This document shows positions 30,963 through 41,586 of a DNA stretch of 64,000 bases, piece after piece. Positions within the stretch are counted from its first letter, which is position 1. The number at the start of each line of letters is the position of its first letter. The position numbers were made by a program, and so were the translations under genes. The notes under the pieces were generated by a model. It was not told the origin of the DNA. It made no database searches and was given only the letters and a program-made list of their open reading frames with translations. Source of the stretch: Pseudarthrobacter defluvii (GTDB lineage Bacteria; Actinomycetota; Actinomycetes; Actinomycetales; Micrococcaceae); contig NZ_JAUSYG010000001.1 in assembly GCF_030816725.1 (NCBI RefSeq), forward strand, positions 4,402,001 through 4,466,000. The letters run 5' to 3'.

Positions 30963-31817
30963 ATGAGTGTGAACCAAGCCACAGTGGACGATGACGTTCA
31001 GCCCGGGCCCCCAGACCCGGGGCAGTCCGATGGAGAGCCGAAGGCCGCCGGGAAGAAGGCGGCGGACCGGACCGACATGGTGGGAAAGGCGCTGGGCCTG
31101 CTGGTGCTGCTGGGGGAGGAGCCGCGCGGGGCCAGTGCCGCCGAGATATCACGCCGGGCGGAGCTGCCCTTCAGTACCACCTACCGCCTGCTGGGTTCCC
31201 TGGCGCGGGACGGCTTTGTGGACTATGAGCCGGATGGCCGCCGCTACCACCTGGGCCTTCGGGTCTTCCAGCTGGGCCAGCGCGTCTCCAACCACCACGG
31301 CTTCGCCGGGACCGCCATGCCCATCCTCCGCCGGGTCACCGAACAGACCGGCGAGGCCACCATCCTCAGTGTCCGGGACGGCCACCACCATCTGACCGTC
31401 AACAAGGTGGATGGACCCCAGATCTTCCGGGTCACCAGCGACCCCGGCCACCTGGGCTCCCTGTCCACCACCTCCGTCGGGAAGGTGCTGGTGGCGTTCG
31501 CCGAAGACGCGGAGCGGGAAAAGCTCCTGGCGGAGCTGCCCCTGGAGGCGCTCACTGCCAAGTCCATCACGGACCGAGACGCGTTCAGGGCTGAAATCGA
31601 CAGGGTCCGTCTGCAGGGCTATGCCGTCATGGACGAGGAAAACGAGGCCGGCATGCGGGCTGTGGCCGTCCCGCTGCTCAACAGCCAGGGGCATGCCTTC
31701 GCCTCGCTGGCAACCGCAGTGCCGGTCTTCCGAATGGGACTTGAGGAGCTGGTGGCGCACGTTCCCGTCCTCCAGGAGGCCGCCGCAGAGTTGGCAGCAA
31801 GGCTGCCGCAGCGCTAG
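30963..31817 (+). CDS. IclR-family regulator of the qsu genes
   Basis: A 284-residue IclR protein. A polar N-terminal extension of about 35 residues precedes the winged helix (SAAEISRRAELPFSTTYRLL) and the effector domain (LSTTSVGKVLVAF and later AVAVPLLNSQGHA). It lies between the transporter and the qsuD-qsuB-pca operon, facing away from the former and towards the latter. A role sensing quinate, shikimate or a product is inferred. No strong ribosome site precedes the ATG. Confidence 0.85.
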   Translation: MSVNQATVDDDVQPGPPDPGQSDGEPKAAGKKAADRTDMVGKALGLLVLLGEEPRGASAAEISRRAELPFSTTYRLLGSLARDGFVDYEPDGRRYHLGLRVFQLGQRVSNHHGFAGTAMPILRRVTEQTGEATILSVRDGHHHLTVNKVDGPQIFRVTSDPGHLGSLSTTSVGKVLVAFAEDAEREKLLAELPLEALTAKSITDRDAFRAEIDRVRLQGYAVMDEENEAGMRAVAVPLLNSQGHAFASLATAVPVFRMGLEELVAHVPVLQEAAAELAARLPQR

Positions 31818-31853
31818 CAGGCCGCGCGGGCCGCGGCTTTGTGACAACACTTT

Positions 31854-31891
31854 TGTTCGTATCTAGAACATCAGTGCGATAAGTGAACATC
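31854..31891 (+). promoter_or_regulatory. Three half-site IclR-type operator before qsuD
   Basis: TGTTC (31854-31858) and GAACA (31866-31870) form a dyad with a 7-base spacer. The right arm extends to GAACATC, which is repeated directly at 31885-31891. A palindrome plus a direct third copy is the arrangement known for PcaU/PobR-type IclR regulators. It lies about 80 bases before the qsuD start. Confidence 0.55.
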
Positions 31892-31972
31892 TGATGTACC
31901 GTAATCCCTATCACCCCGCAGCGCGGCCCGAGTTCCGCCGCTGCCCGGTGCCGTACCAAAGGAGCTGCACGC

Positions 31973-32854
31973 ATGAGCAATCGAACTGAGTCCTACCTGG
32001 TGGGACTGGTTGGTGATGGTGTGATGCCATCGCTCACGCCGCCCATGCACGAACGGGAAGGTGACGTGCAGGGCCTGCGCTACCTGTACCGGCCCATCGA
32101 CCTGCTGGAGCTCGGGCTGACAGGGGAATCGGTCGGCGCCATCCTGCACAGCGCCCGAACCCTGGGCTTCAACGGCCTGAACATCACCCACCCCTGCAAG
32201 CAGCTGGTCCTGCAGCACCTGGACGAAGTGAGCCCCGACGCCCGCCGCCTTGGCGCCGTCAACACGGTGGTGATCCGCGACGGCCGCTTCATCGGCCACA
32301 ACACCGATTTCTCCGGCTTTGGTGCCGCCCTGGCTGCCGGCCTCCCGGGGGCGCGCCTAAACCGGGTGGTGCAGCTTGGCGCCGGCGGCGCCGGATCCGC
32401 CGTCGCCTACGCCCTGCTGGGCGCCGGCGTGCAAACGCTTGACCTGGTGGACATGGACCCGGTCAGGGCGGCCGCGCGGGCAGCCGAACTGCAGGGCTTT
32501 TTCCCGGACAGCACCGTCACGGCGGGTACGACGGCGGAGCTGCCGCAGCTGATGCGCCTGGCCGACGGTCTGGTGCACTGCACCCCGGTGGGCATGGCAG
32601 CCCACCCCGGCGTCCCCCTGGACCTGGACCTGCTGGAGCCCCGGCACTGGGTGGCGGACATCGTATACCGCCCCATCGACACCGAACTGGTCCGCGGCGC
32701 CCGCGCCAAGGGCTGCGAGGTCCTGGACGGCGGCCGGATGGCAGTAGGCCAGGCCGCCGACGCGTTCCGGATCTTCACCGGCCTGGACGCTGATTCGGAC
32801 CGGATGCGCAGCCACTTCCTGGAACTTGTGGCCGCCGAGGAGGTGGCCGCCTGA
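31973..32854 (+). CDS. qsuD: Quinate/shikimate dehydrogenase
   Basis: A 293-residue AroE-family dehydrogenase. The substrate-site Lys lies in NITHPCKQ, the Asn/Asp pair in GHNTDFSGF, and the Rossmann glycines in GAGGAGSAVAYAL. In this operon it would oxidise quinate or shikimate to the 3-dehydro compound, rather than serve aromatic biosynthesis. It has AAAGGAG before the ATG and overlaps the next gene (TGATG). Confidence 0.88.
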   Translation: MSNRTESYLVGLVGDGVMPSLTPPMHEREGDVQGLRYLYRPIDLLELGLTGESVGAILHSARTLGFNGLNITHPCKQLVLQHLDEVSPDARRLGAVNTVVIRDGRFIGHNTDFSGFGAALAAGLPGARLNRVVQLGAGGAGSAVAYALLGAGVQTLDLVDMDPVRAAARAAELQGFFPDSTVTAGTTAELPQLMRLADGLVHCTPVGMAAHPGVPLDLDLLEPRHWVADIVYRPIDTELVRGARAKGCEVLDGGRMAVGQAADAFRIFTGLDADSDRMRSHFLELVAAEEVAA

Positions 32855-34740
32855 TGCGCACCGGAATCGCCACCGTCTGCCTCTCCGGCACCCTGAAGGA
32901 AAAGATGCAGGCCTGCGCCATCGCCGGCTTCGACGGCATTGAAATCTTTGAGCAGGACCTGGTCACCTCGCCGCTCAGCCCGGAGGACGTGCGGAAGATG
33001 GCCGCGGACCTGGGGCTCGGCCTGGACCTCTACCAGCCGTTCCGGGATTTCGACGGCGTCACCCCGGACCTGCTGAAGGCCAACCTCCGGCGTGCGGAGG
33101 CAAAGTTCAAGCTGATGGCGCGCCTGGGCATGGACACCATCCTGGTGTGCTCCAACGTTGCCACCGCCACCATCGACGACGACGGTGTCCGCGCCGAACA
33201 GCTGGCGCAGCTTGCCAACCTGGCCGGGGACCACGGCGTCAAGGTGGCCTACGAGGCCCTGGCGTGGGGCAAGTACGTCAACGACTACGAGCACGCCTAC
33301 CGCCTGGTGGAGATGGTGGACCACCCCAACCTGGGGACCTGCCTGGACTCCTTCCACATCCTGAGCCGGGACTGGGAAACCTCCCACATCGAGGCCTTCA
33401 ACCCCGAAAAGATCTTCTTCGTCCAGGTGGCGGATGCCCCCAAGCTGTCCATGGACGTCCTCTCCTGGAGCCGCCACTACCGGGTGTTCCCGGGCGAGGG
33501 GCAGTTCGAGCTGGCCAAGTTCATGGGCCACGTGGTGCGTGCCGGCTACACCGGTCCGGTCTCGCTCGAGGTTTTCAACGACGTCTTCCGACAGTCCGAC
33601 GTTGAGCGCACTGCCGTGGATGCAATGCGCTCGCTGATCTGGCTGGAGGAGCAGAGCGCCAAGTGGCTCGCGGACAATGCCGGGAACGCCGCGGAAGGGG
33701 CGCCGGGCAGCGCCGGTGCGCTCCGCCGTCGTTATCCCATGGAACTGGCCACCCTGCCCAAGGTGAACGAACCCGCCGGCTTCAACTTCGCGGAGGTGAA
33801 GGCGGACGACACCGCCCAGCTGGAGAGGCTCCTTGGGCAGCTGGGCTTCGCGTTCGAGGGCCGGCACCGCACCAAGGACGTCCAGCTGTGGACCATGGGC
33901 CAGGCGCGGGTGATCATCAACGAACAGGCGGCGCAGCATGCCGAGCCGGCCATCGCCGCGCTGGGGTTCGACGTCGATTCCCCCGTGATTGCCTCCGCCA
34001 GGGCCCAGCAGCTCAAGGCGCCCGTGGTGGCCCGCAAGGTCCAGGCGGACGAGGAAGTGTTCCAGGGCATCGCCGCGCCGGACTCCACGGAGATCTTCCT
34101 CTGCCAGGGCAGCCCGGACGGTACGGCGGCCTGGACGCATGAGTTCGGCGAAGGACTCGAACACCTCTCCGCCGGACCCACTGCTGTGATCGACCACGTG
34201 AACCTGGCCCAGCCGTGGCAACACTTCGACGAGGCTGTCCTCTTCTATACCAGCGCCCTCGCCCTGGAGCCCCAGCCGTTCGCCGAGGTGCCCAGCCCCA
34301 GCGGCCTGGTGCGCTCGCAGGTCATGCAGACCTCTGACGCCGCGGTGCGGCTTGTCCTGAACCTGGCCCCGATCCAGCAGGCCCGCAGCGAGGTGCGCAA
34401 GACCTACCAGGAGCACATCGCCTTCGCTGTCGATGACCTGGTGGCCACCGCCCGGGCCGCCCGGGAGCGGGGCCTGAAGTTCCTGCAGATCCCGGCCAAT
34501 TACTACGAGGACCTGGACGCCCGGTTCGACCTGGACCCGGAGTTCCTTGCCACCCTGCAGGAGCTCAACCTGCTGTTCGACCGGGACGCGGAGGGCGAAT
34601 TCCTGCACTTCTATACCGCCACCGTGGGCAGCGTGTTCTTCGAAATGGTGGAACGCCGCGGCGGCTATGACGGCTACGGCGCCCCCAACGCCCCGGTGCG
34701 GCACGCCGTCCAGTACGACTCGCTGCACCGCACCACCTAG
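32854..34740 (+). CDS. qsuB: 3-dehydroshikimate dehydratase, two-domain QsuB type
   Basis: A 628-residue enzyme converting 3-dehydroshikimate to protocatechuate. Residues 1 to about 270 form a TIM barrel of the sugar isomerase type. Residues from about 300 form a hydroxyphenylpyruvate-dioxygenase-like VOC domain. That domain keeps the possible metal ligands: His in DHVNL near 448, His in EHIAF near 520, and Glu in FFEMVERRGGYDGYG near 597. The size is close to that of Corynebacterium QsuB. The product is the direct substrate of PcaHG, encoded next. Confidence 0.92.
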   Translation: MRTGIATVCLSGTLKEKMQACAIAGFDGIEIFEQDLVTSPLSPEDVRKMAADLGLGLDLYQPFRDFDGVTPDLLKANLRRAEAKFKLMARLGMDTILVCSNVATATIDDDGVRAEQLAQLANLAGDHGVKVAYEALAWGKYVNDYEHAYRLVEMVDHPNLGTCLDSFHILSRDWETSHIEAFNPEKIFFVQVADAPKLSMDVLSWSRHYRVFPGEGQFELAKFMGHVVRAGYTGPVSLEVFNDVFRQSDVERTAVDAMRSLIWLEEQSAKWLADNAGNAAEGAPGSAGALRRRYPMELATLPKVNEPAGFNFAEVKADDTAQLERLLGQLGFAFEGRHRTKDVQLWTMGQARVIINEQAAQHAEPAIAALGFDVDSPVIASARAQQLKAPVVARKVQADEEVFQGIAAPDSTEIFLCQGSPDGTAAWTHEFGEGLEHLSAGPTAVIDHVNLAQPWQHFDEAVLFYTSALALEPQPFAEVPSPSGLVRSQVMQTSDAAVRLVLNLAPIQQARSEVRKTYQEHIAFAVDDLVATARAARERGLKFLQIPANYYEDLDARFDLDPEFLATLQELNLLFDRDAEGEFLHFYTATVGSVFFEMVERRGGYDGYGAPNAPVRHAVQYDSLHRTT

Positions 34741-34808
34741 TGCCGCACCCCTTGAACCAGACCCAAGAAACCAAGCAAGAAACCGAACAGATCAGAAAGG
34801 AGCCAGCC

Positions 34809-35693
34809 GTGGAAGACATCAACGCCGAGCTGGAGTCGGAGGAGCTCGTGCCCCCGGCCGAACCGAAGGCTGCCCACCAGCCCCTGGACAAGGCCATCGA
34901 GTCGCAGGCAGATCTCAGTGCAGAGATCACCGCCATCGGCGAGGCCTACCGGCGCGCCCTCAAGGACGGCGGCCAGCCGGAGATCCAGCCCCGGCTGGAC
35001 TACCCGCCGTACCGCAGCAGCATCCTGCGCCACCCCACCAAGAGCCTGCAGCACGCGGACCCGGAAACCATCGAGCTCTACTCGCCGGCGTTCGGACACC
35101 AGGACGTGCACGCCCTGGAATCGGACCTGACCATCCAGCACAACGGCGAACCGCTGGGTGAGCGGATCATCGTGACCGGCAAGGTCCTGGACGGCGACGG
35201 CCGCCCGGTGGCGGGCCAGCTCGTGGAGATCTGGCAGGCCAACTCCTCCGGCCGCTACATCCACAAGCGTGACCAGCACCCCGCGCCCATCGACCCCAAC
35301 TTCACCGGCATCGGCCGCTGCATCACCGGCCCGGACGGCTCCTACCGGTTCATCACCATCAAGCCCGGCGCCTACCCGTGGAAGAACCACCTGAACGCCT
35401 GGCGGCCGGCGCACATCCACTTCTCACTGTTCGGCACCGAGTTCACCCAGCGGATCATCACCCAGATGTACTTCCCCGGCGACCAGCTGTTCCCGCTGGA
35501 CCCGATCTACCAGACCATCGTGGACCAGGACGCGCGCGACCGGCTGGTGGCCACCTATGACCACAGCATCACCGAACCCGAATGGGCCCTGGGCTACAAC
35601 TGGGACATCGTCCTGACCGGTCCCAAGCGGACCTGGACCGAAAACGAGGCGTTTGGTACGGCAGGCGACAGCATTGATGAGGCAGGAGAGTAG
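34809..35693 (+). CDS. pcaH: Protocatechuate 3,4-dioxygenase beta subunit
   Basis: A 294-residue catalytic subunit of the non-haem Fe(III) intradiol dioxygenase, which opens protocatechuate to 3-carboxy-cis,cis-muconate. The ligand region is visible: Tyr in GRYIHKRDQHP and Tyr/His/His in KPGAYPWKNH and WRPAHIHFSLFG. The GTG start has AAAGGAG 6 bases upstream. It carries an acidic N-terminal extension of about 60 residues before the conserved part. It lies 68 bases after qsuB and 5 before pcaG. Confidence 0.94.
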   Translation: MEDINAELESEELVPPAEPKAAHQPLDKAIESQADLSAEITAIGEAYRRALKDGGQPEIQPRLDYPPYRSSILRHPTKSLQHADPETIELYSPAFGHQDVHALESDLTIQHNGEPLGERIIVTGKVLDGDGRPVAGQLVEIWQANSSGRYIHKRDQHPAPIDPNFTGIGRCITGPDGSYRFITIKPGAYPWKNHLNAWRPAHIHFSLFGTEFTQRIITQMYFPGDQLFPLDPIYQTIVDQDARDRLVATYDHSITEPEWALGYNWDIVLTGPKRTWTENEAFGTAGDSIDEAGE

Positions 35694-35698
35694 GAAAG

Positions 35699-36256
35699 AT
35701 GAGCACCAAACTGGTACCCACCCCCGGCCAGACCGTGGGCCCGTTCTACGGCTATGCGCTCCCGTTCGAGAAGGACAACGAGCTGCTCCCTCCCGGGTTC
35801 CCCGGCTCCATCCGCCTGCAGGGCACGGTCTATGACGGCGCCGGCCACACCATCCCTGACGCCATCCTGGAAATCTGGCAGCCCGATGCGGACGGCAAGG
35901 TTGTCCAGCGCACCGGCTCCCTGGTCCGTGACGGCTACACCTTCACCGGCTGGGGCCGCGGCGCCGTGGGCAACTCCGGCGTTTACACCTTCACCACCGT
36001 CGACCCCGGCCCCACGAAGCCCGGGGCGGCGCCGTTCATCTCGGTGGCGCTCTTTGCCCGCGGCCTGACCAACCGGCTGTTCACCCGCATCTACCTGCCG
36101 GAGGACACCGAGGCCCTGGCCAACGACCCCCTGCTGGGCTCGCTCGATCCGGAGCGCCGCAACACACTCATCGCCCGCCGCGACCCCGACGGCGGCCTCA
36201 CCTGGGACATCCGCCTCCAGGGTGAGGGCGAGACGGTCTTCCTGGACTTCCAATGA
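35699..36256 (+). CDS. pcaG: Protocatechuate 3,4-dioxygenase alpha subunit
   Basis: A 185-residue partner subunit with the GQTVGPFYGYALPF start and the AILEIWQPDADGK segment shared with the beta chain. It lacks a full iron-ligand set, as normal for alpha. Its stop overlaps the pcaB start (ATGA). Confidence 0.94.
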   Translation: MSTKLVPTPGQTVGPFYGYALPFEKDNELLPPGFPGSIRLQGTVYDGAGHTIPDAILEIWQPDADGKVVQRTGSLVRDGYTFTGWGRGAVGNSGVYTFTTVDPGPTKPGAAPFISVALFARGLTNRLFTRIYLPEDTEALANDPLLGSLDPERRNTLIARRDPDGGLTWDIRLQGEGETVFLDFQ

Positions 36257-37725
36257 CCCACGCCGCCGCCCTGGGAGACTTGCGCGCCTTCGCGGAAGAG
36301 GCCGACGCCGGCCTGCTCAGTCCCGTCTCGGCCTCGCCTTTGGTGGCGGCGCTGACGGGGGACCGGGCAGTGCTGGGTGCCATCCTCGCCGTCGAAGCCG
36401 GCTGGGCTGCCGTGCTGCAACGGGCAGGCCTGGCACCTGCCGGTTCGGCCGCCGTCGTCGCCTCCGCCGCCGAGGCGGGGCGCTACGACCTGGCCGGTAT
36501 TGCGCTGCGCGCCCAGGGCGGCGGCAACCCGGTGATTCCGGTGCTGGCAGACCTCCGGAAGAACGTCGCCGCGCTGGATACCGCCGGGGTGGGTGCGGCG
36601 AAGGCAGTGCACACGTCGCTGACCAGCCAGGACGTGCTGGATACCGCGCTTATGCTGCTGGCCCGCAACACCGTCCACGCGGTGCTCGCCGACCTGAAAC
36701 GCACGACGGCGGCGCTCGCCGCCTTGGCAGGGCAGCATGCGGACACGCTGTGCGTGGGCAGGAGCCTGACGCAGCATTCGCTCCCTTATACCTTTGGGCT
36801 GCGGGCTGCTCAGTGGTTCCAGGGCGTGGCCGCCGCGGGCAGGCAGTTGGAGGTCCTGCAGTTTCCCGTCCAGTTCGGCGGGGCGGCGGGAACCCTCGCG
36901 GCCGGAACCGTGCTGACGGACGGCTCGTCCGCCACCCCCTTCACCCTTGCCGACACCCTGGCTGCCCAGTTGGGCCTGGCGCCCGCGGCGGCACCCTGGC
37001 ACACCAACCGGCTGGCCATCACCTCACTGGGGCACTCGCTGGCTTCCGTGCTGGACGCGTTCGGCAAGATCGCCGCGGATGTGGCGTTCCTGAGCCGGCC
37101 CGAGGTGGCGGAACTCGGGGAACCCCGCGCTGCCGGCCGCGGTGTCTCTTCAGCCATGCCGCAGAAGCAGAATCCGGTGCTGTCCGTCCTGGTCCGCAGC
37201 GCCGCCCTGCAGGCGCCGCAGCTGGCTGCCCAGCTGCACACGGCCGCCGCCAACTTCAACGACGAACGTCCGGACGGAGCGTGGCACGCCGAGTGGCCCG
37301 CCCTGCGCCAGCTGCTGGCCCTGGCACTCGGCGCCGCCGGAAACATCCGCGAACTGGCCGAGGGGCTGCGGGTGTTCCCGGACGCGATGCGCCGCAACCT
37401 GGACCTGGCCGGCCCGCTGCTGCTGGCCGAAGGCGTGAACGCCGCCGTCGCTCCACTGCTCGAGGAGCGGGACGGCCGCAGCGGCAAGCAGCAGCTGCAG
37501 GACGTGGTGGACCGGACGCTGCAGGCGCCACCGGCGGAACAGGCCGCCACCTACCGCAAGCTGCTCCGCGAAGCCGTCCCCGCCGCCGTCGTCCCTGACA
37601 CCCGGCTGGACGGGCTCCTGGACCCTGCGAACTACCTGGGCCAGGCGGCGGAGATCTCCCGCCGCATCCTGGCATCCTTTCCCGACTTTGTTTCCCCCGA
37701 CGCGAATGGAGCTTCCCGTGGCTAA
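36253..37725 (+). CDS. pcaB: 3-carboxy-cis,cis-muconate cycloisomerase
   Basis: A 490-residue member of the fumarase/aspartase superfamily that lactonises carboxymuconate to 4-carboxymuconolactone. The superfamily signature is seen as SSAMPQKQNPVLS, with TSLTSQDVLDTALM earlier. The C-terminus is somewhat longer than in shorter family members. It overlaps the genes on both sides. Confidence 0.93.
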   Translation: MTHAAALGDLRAFAEEADAGLLSPVSASPLVAALTGDRAVLGAILAVEAGWAAVLQRAGLAPAGSAAVVASAAEAGRYDLAGIALRAQGGGNPVIPVLADLRKNVAALDTAGVGAAKAVHTSLTSQDVLDTALMLLARNTVHAVLADLKRTTAALAALAGQHADTLCVGRSLTQHSLPYTFGLRAAQWFQGVAAAGRQLEVLQFPVQFGGAAGTLAAGTVLTDGSSATPFTLADTLAAQLGLAPAAAPWHTNRLAITSLGHSLASVLDAFGKIAADVAFLSRPEVAELGEPRAAGRGVSSAMPQKQNPVLSVLVRSAALQAPQLAAQLHTAAANFNDERPDGAWHAEWPALRQLLALALGAAGNIRELAEGLRVFPDAMRRNLDLAGPLLLAEGVNAAVAPLLEERDGRSGKQQLQDVVDRTLQAPPAEQAATYRKLLREAVPAAVVPDTRLDGLLDPANYLGQAAEISRRILASFPDFVSPDANGASRG

Positions 37726-38536
37726 ACCGGCCCTGAAGGCAGCGCTGCTGTCACCCCAGCGACCCCTCGGCGACCACCCCCTGCTGGTGGCGGGTCCGTC
37801 CCTCGGCACCTCCTCCATCCTGTGGAACAGGGTTGCGTCCCTGCTCGGCAACGACTTCGACGTGGTGGCCTGGGACCTGCCCGGCCACGGCGTCTCGCCC
37901 GCAGCCACCGAACCGTTCGACGTTGCCGCGCTTGCGGACGCCGTGGTTGACCTCGTCGACTCCATTGCCCCCGGCGGGAACTTCCACTACGCCGGCGTCT
38001 CGCTGGGCGGTGCCACCGGCCTGCAGCTGGGTATCAAGCACGGTGAGCGGCTGAAGAGCCTGTCCGTGCAGAACAGCGGCGCAAAGATCGGTACCCCGGA
38101 GGGCTGGCTTGAGCGCGCCGAAACGGTCCGCACCCAGGGCACCCCCGTCATGATCCAGGGCTCCGCGCAGCGCTGGTTCGCGCCGGGCTTTCTGGACCGG
38201 GAACCCGACTTCAGCAGCCGGCTCCTGCATGCCCTCCGTGACGCCGACCGCTTCAGCTACGCGTTCTGCTGCGAGGCGCTGGCCGCCTTTGACGTCCGGA
38301 ACGAACTCGGCAGCATCCGGGTCCCCACACAGGTGATCGCGGGGGCGCTGGACGGCGTCGCCACCCCCGCCATGGCGGAGGAAGTGGCCGCCGGCATTAC
38401 GGCGGGCAGCGGAACCGCCACTGCCGTGACCATCGAGGGGATCTCGCACCTGGCCCCCGCCGAGGCACCGGCGCACGTGGCAGACCTGATGCGCAGCCTG
38501 ATCGGCTGGGCAGAATCACAGGAGGCCGCCCAGTGA
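37718..38536 (+). CDS. pcaD: 3-oxoadipate enol-lactonase
   Basis: A 272-residue alpha/beta-hydrolase. The nucleophile Ser lies in YAGVSLGGATG, the acid in AGALDGVA, and the His in GISHLAP. It hydrolyses 3-oxoadipate enol-lactone to 3-oxoadipate. The GTG start is preferred since GGAG lies 6 bases before it; an ATG four codons earlier is also in frame. It is separate from pcaC, unlike the PcaL fusion of some actinobacteria. Confidence 0.9.
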   Translation: MAKPALKAALLSPQRPLGDHPLLVAGPSLGTSSILWNRVASLLGNDFDVVAWDLPGHGVSPAATEPFDVAALADAVVDLVDSIAPGGNFHYAGVSLGGATGLQLGIKHGERLKSLSVQNSGAKIGTPEGWLERAETVRTQGTPVMIQGSAQRWFAPGFLDREPDFSSRLLHALRDADRFSYAFCCEALAAFDVRNELGSIRVPTQVIAGALDGVATPAMAEEVAAGITAGSGTATAVTIEGISHLAPAEAPAHVADLMRSLIGWAESQEAAQ

Positions 38537-38957
38537 GCGCAAACGATCCCCGCCACGGAGTGGTCCAGCCCGGCGCCACCAGCCAGGAGATTTACGACGG
38601 CGGCATGGCAGTCCGGCGCGAAGTCCTGGGCGATGCGCACGTGGACCGGGCCAACGCCAACAAGGATGAGTTCACCGAGGACTTCCAGGACATGATCACC
38701 CGCATCGCGTGGGGCGGCATCTGGACCCGGCCCGGCCTGACCCGCCAGATGCGCTCGGCCGTGACCATCACGGCCATGGTGGCGCACGGCCACTGGGAGG
38801 AGCTGGCCATGCACATCCGCGCTGCCCTCCGGAACGGCCTCAGCAGGGACGAGATCAAGGAAATCCTGCTGCAGACCGCCATCTACTGCGGAGTTCCCTC
38901 CGCCAACACCGCCTTCAAGACCGCCCAGCAGGTCTTTCGAGAAATGGATACCACCCC

Positions 38958-38961
<4 letters not shown>
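38533..38961 (+). CDS. pcaC: 4-carboxymuconolactone decarboxylase
   Basis: A 142-residue CMD/AhpD-like protein with TRIAWGGIWTRPGL and LQTAIYCGVPSANTAF, typical of PcaC. It removes CO2 from 4-carboxymuconolactone to give the enol-lactone hydrolysed by PcaD. The start overlaps the pcaD stop as GTGA, and the end overlaps pcaF the same way. Confidence 0.93.
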
Positions 38962-40178
<1,217 letters not shown>

Positions 40179-40181
40179 GCC

Positions 40182-40871
40182 ATGCTGAACTTCGTTGATA
40201 CCGTCCAGGACGCCGTGGCCGGCATCAAGGACGGTTCCACCGTGATGATCGGCGGGTTCGGAAACGCCGGGCAGCCGTTCGAACTCATCGATGCACTGCT
40301 GGAATGCGGGGCCACGGACCTGACCGTGGTGAACAACAACGCCGGCCAGGGCGACCAGGGCCTCGCCCTGCTGATCAAGGAAGGCCGGGTGAAGAAGATG
40401 ATCTGCTCCTTCCCGCGGCAGTCCGACTCCTGGCACTTCGACGCCAAGTACAAGGCCGGCGAGATCGAACTCGAGCTCGTTCCGCAGGGCAACCTCGCCG
40501 AGCGGATCCGCGCCGCAGGGGCCGGCATCGGCGGGTTCTTCACCCCCACCGGCTACGGCACCATGCTGGCCGAGGGCAAGGAAACCCGGTTCCTGGACGG
40601 CAAGTGGCAGGTGTTCGAAACCCCCATCCACGCTGACGTCGCCCTAATCAAGGCGCTGAAGGCTGACGGCAAAGGCAACCTCGTTTACCGCAAGACCGCC
40701 AGGAACTTCGGTCCGATCATGGCCGCGGCCGCGAAACATACCATTGTCCAGGTCTCAGAGATCGTGCCCACCGGCGGGCTGGACCCGGAGAACGTGGTCA
40801 CGCCCGGCATCTACGTCAACAGCATCGTAAAAGTTGCCCGCAGCGGCAGCGCGGCAGAAAAGGCGGCCTGA
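40182..40871 (+). CDS. pcaI: 3-oxoadipate CoA-transferase subunit A
   Basis: A 229-residue subunit of the succinyl-CoA:3-oxoadipate CoA-transferase. The glycine-rich GGFGNAGQP and the GGFFTPTGYGT segments mark family I CoA-transferases. It lies 3 bases after pcaF and 2 before pcaJ. Confidence 0.93.
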   Translation: MLNFVDTVQDAVAGIKDGSTVMIGGFGNAGQPFELIDALLECGATDLTVVNNNAGQGDQGLALLIKEGRVKKMICSFPRQSDSWHFDAKYKAGEIELELVPQGNLAERIRAAGAGIGGFFTPTGYGTMLAEGKETRFLDGKWQVFETPIHADVALIKALKADGKGNLVYRKTARNFGPIMAAAAKHTIVQVSEIVPTGGLDPENVVTPGIYVNSIVKVARSGSAAEKAA

Positions 40872-40873
40872 GA

Positions 40874-41575
40874 ATGAGCCTGACCGAAACCTCCCTCCAG
40901 ACGTCCGCCACGCCCCTGGGCCGCGATGACCTGGCCAAGCTGGTGGCCCGGGACATCGCACCGGGGTCCTTCGTGAACCTGGGCATCGGCCAGCCCACCC
41001 TGGTGTCCAACTACCTCACCGAGGAACAGAACATCACCCTCCACACGGAGAACGGGATGCTCGGCATGGGCCCGGAGGCAACGGGCGACCAGATCGACGG
41101 CGACCTCATCAACGCCGGTAAGATCCCCGTCACCGAACTCCCGGGTGCGTCCTACCTCCATCACGCGGATTCCTTCGCGATCATGCGCGGCGGACACCTG
41201 GACATCTGCGTACTGGGCGCCTTCCAGGTCTCCGCCACCGGTGACCTCGCCAACTGGCACACCGGCGCACCCGGTGCCATTCCCGCCGTCGGGGGTGCCA
41301 TGGACCTGGCCACCGGAGCCAAGGACGTCTTCGTGATGATGACGCTTCTGACACGCGAGGGCGTTTCCAAGATCGTGGAGTCCTGCAGCTACCCGATCAC
41401 CGGCGTCGGCTGCGTGACCCGCGTCTACACGGACAAGGGCGTCTTCCTCACCGGACCCGGGGGTGTCACCGTCCGGGAAACCTTCGGCTGCACGCTCGAG
41501 GAACTCCAGGAACTGGTGCCGGTCTCGCTCACGGCCGCGTCCGCCGTCGGAACCCCGGATGAAGGCGCGCCCTAG
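40874..41575 (+). CDS. pcaJ: 3-oxoadipate CoA-transferase subunit B
   Basis: A 233-residue partner subunit. The catalytic Glu lies in HTENGMLGMGP. It works with PcaI to activate 3-oxoadipate for thiolysis. The regulator gene follows after 11 bases. Confidence 0.93.
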   Translation: MSLTETSLQTSATPLGRDDLAKLVARDIAPGSFVNLGIGQPTLVSNYLTEEQNITLHTENGMLGMGPEATGDQIDGDLINAGKIPVTELPGASYLHHADSFAIMRGGHLDICVLGAFQVSATGDLANWHTGAPGAIPAVGGAMDLATGAKDVFVMMTLLTREGVSKIVESCSYPITGVGCVTRVYTDKGVFLTGPGGVTVRETFGCTLEELQELVPVSLTAASAVGTPDEGAP

Positions 41576-41586
41576 GATTGGTAATC

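Noticed and set aside
32407..34728. Very long minus-strand open frame opposite qsuD and qsuB
   Set aside because: The plus strand carries intact QsuD and QsuB with catalytic residues; the antisense translation is His/Gly/Val-rich with no domain.
34740..34808. Upstream in-frame extension of pcaH starting at the qsuB stop
   Set aside because: The extension is polar and lacks a ribosome site, while the GTG at 34809 has AAAGGAG at ideal spacing.
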